64,000 nucleotides of DNA from Sphagnum compactum (taxonomy: Eukaryota > Bryophyta > Sphagnopsida > Sphagnales), in NCBI GenBank assembly GCA_965153455.1, contig OZ234495.1, forward strand, positions 12,954,875 to 13,018,874, written 5' to 3'. Shown here piece by piece: positions 62,553 to 64,000 of the stretch (positions are counted from its first letter, which is position 1; every line of letters begins with the position of its first letter). The notes under the pieces were generated by a model. The model was not told the DNA's origin. It worked only from the letters and a program-made list of their open reading frames with translations, and did not search any database. A program made the translations under genes and the position numbers.

Positions 62553-63200
62553 ATTTCCCGACCCTCTCTTATTCCCTATCTCCTTCCCCACGCCGTCGTC
62601 GTCGTCTTCTTCTTCTTCACCGCTTCCTCGTTTTCTTGCACCCCTTGAAACTTTCTTCCACTGCAAGATTTTGCCACCAATTTTTCCTGATATTACTCAC
62701 CTTTTTTTCTCGTTTTCTTGCAAAATCTTCAACCTCACGAGCATTTCCCTCATGTCTCCCACGCGATTGCTCGATTTCTTCGATTTCTTGTTCGATCTTC
62801 GACCCGTCACATTCTCTGCGTGTCGCACTCGCCTCGCGCGTTTGTCTCTTCTCGTCGCCGTCTCCACTGCCCGGGTCAGCAGCTTCAGGTATGAGCTCTT
62901 GCGGCCTTCATCTTTAACACAACTTTGATCTCTTTCCACGTTGACGGCCGCTTGTTTTGTCCTCATTCTCATCGGACGGTCTAAAGTGCAGAACATGGTG
63001 TAGGTCTTTTGTCTTTAACACCCAACCCCACAACCAAACTCCAGGCTTTTTCTTAGTTTCGAAATCGACGGCAGTAATCAATGTCAATCTGTTTTCTACG
63101 GCACGATACTGGCCACGTCGACACCAGAATGTGCAGCTGATGAGTCACCCTAGAAAAATGACAGATTCGTCAATACATAACTCAGATTATAACTAGAAAA
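62553..63200 (-). promoter_or_regulatory. Presumed 5' leader and promoter of the bZIP gene
   Basis: A GC-rich region lies upstream of the bZIP start. The frame of exon 1 stays open to about 62666, where a CTTGCAG acceptor-like site suggests an intron in the leader. A 99-codon ATG frame lies in the leader at 62996-62697. I saw no sucrose-control peptide similarity in it. Confidence 0.4.
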
Positions 63201-64000
63201 CAGTGTCTTCTTGGATGAGAATTTCTCAAAGGATGTACCTATGTGACCCCAGCACCCACCATTTATGGATGTGGACTCAGTTTTGGATGAACTAGAACTG
63301 AGTTGCTAACATTCGACTGTGGTAACCCCTCCTAGTACCAGCCCCCCTTTTTTTTCACTGGGCTATATACATTAGCCAAAAAGCGAAATTAAAAAAAGTA
63401 GAAAGTGTAAAGTCAAGTGGTTTTTTTGGGATTTTCAATAGCCATAATTCCACCAAATTTTAAGAAAAAACCTCATATTTCTCTACAGGGTAGCCAAAAA
63501 TATAGAAGGATGCTTAATAATTTTTACATTCATATTTAGTTTGTAGCCAACTTTGGCTAAATCTTCATATGGATAATTGCCACTTTGAAAACATCACAAA
63601 ATTGGGAAAAAAAAAAAAAAACATTGCCGCCTACTTCAACATTACACTATCTAGGTGCCTATGTAACATCCACACCCTAGGGTTTTTTTATATAAATTAT
63701 TTTATAATGAATAAATAAATTATTTCTTTTTATTTACTTAAAATATAAATTATGAAAAATTGAAACTGGGCTTGGTTTTGAAGGGGTCCAAAAATTTGGA
63801 AACAGAACCAATTTTTTTGAAAAAATATGGTTCCAATTCCAATTTAGAGTTAGGGTTTAAAGGTGGCCAAGTGTTGTTGAAGTTTGAAGCTTTTATACAA
63901 CAATGGTTGTGTTCTTTTCATTGTTCTTTGTCTTTGTGATTGTCTTGTTGCATTAATGTTCATGGTGGTATTCTTTTCATTGTTGTAGCCCATGTCAATG
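63201..64000. other. AT-rich right flank, no gene seen
   Basis: Homopolymer-rich AT sequence with no supported frame or repeat pair. Confidence 0.5.

Noticed and set aside
62076-62928. Plus-strand Pro/Ser-rich frames opposite bZIP exon 1
   Set aside because: They are shadows created by the (CCT)n and Gly-codon bias of the bZIP exon.

Overview
This is nuclear DNA from a land plant. Genes are intron-rich with GT..AG junctions, intergenic DNA is very AT-rich, telomere-type motifs are TTTAGGG/CCCTAAA, and the products include a plastid starch-branching enzyme and a plastid 2-Cys peroxiredoxin. A seedless plant (bryophyte, lycophyte or fern) seems plausible from the short to medium introns and gene style, but the sequence alone does not settle this. 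I see no bacterial, organellar or viral replicon, no CRISPR array, no rRNA and no intact tRNA gene.

Seven protein-coding genes are supported. Six have introns, and their exons were joined by hand with reading phase checked across every junction: a THADA/Trm732 tRNA-methylation scaffold (+, 12434-21463, 5 exons, 2463 aa); ribosomal protein L7/uL30 (-, 23197-24861, 6 exons, 252 aa); class I starch-branching enzyme (+, 27193-33774, 13 exons, 747 aa, first exon uncertain); NOP58 (-, 34429-38007, 10 exons, 578 aa); chloroplast 2-Cys peroxiredoxin (-, 40026-42804, 7 exons, 286 aa); and a bZIP transcription factor (-, 61245-62552, 2 exons, 382 aa). The seventh is a single-exon Pro/Ser/Ala-rich membrane glycoprotein of unknown family (-, 46295-47002, 235 aa).

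Layout: 1-12.3 kb is a repeat-rich flank with a roughly 2 kb long-TIR element, two small PIF/Harbinger-type MITEs with matching TAA or TTA target duplications, a 0.65 kb TIR element, several tandem arrays and a long near-perfect foldback just upstream of THADA. 12.4-47.8 kb is the gene cluster. THADA and RPL7 converge, RPL7 and the branching enzyme diverge, the branching enzyme and NOP58 converge, and the remaining genes point left. 47.8-59 kb is an AT-rich desert with a CACTA-type transposon terminus and a perfect 89-bp tandem duplication. 59-63 kb carries the bZIP gene and its flanks.

Three neighbours serve the translation machinery: THADA (tRNA anticodon-loop methylation), RPL7 (large subunit) and NOP58 (box C/D snoRNP). 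All three have telobox-like AAACCCTAA runs near their 5' ends, consistent with growth-linked co-regulation. The branching enzyme and the peroxiredoxin act in the plastid. I did not find a clearly new multi-gene system. The best candidates for a second look are the foldback at 11525-11750, the alternative first exons of the branching enzyme, and the open reading frame continuing in frame beyond the RPL7 stop.
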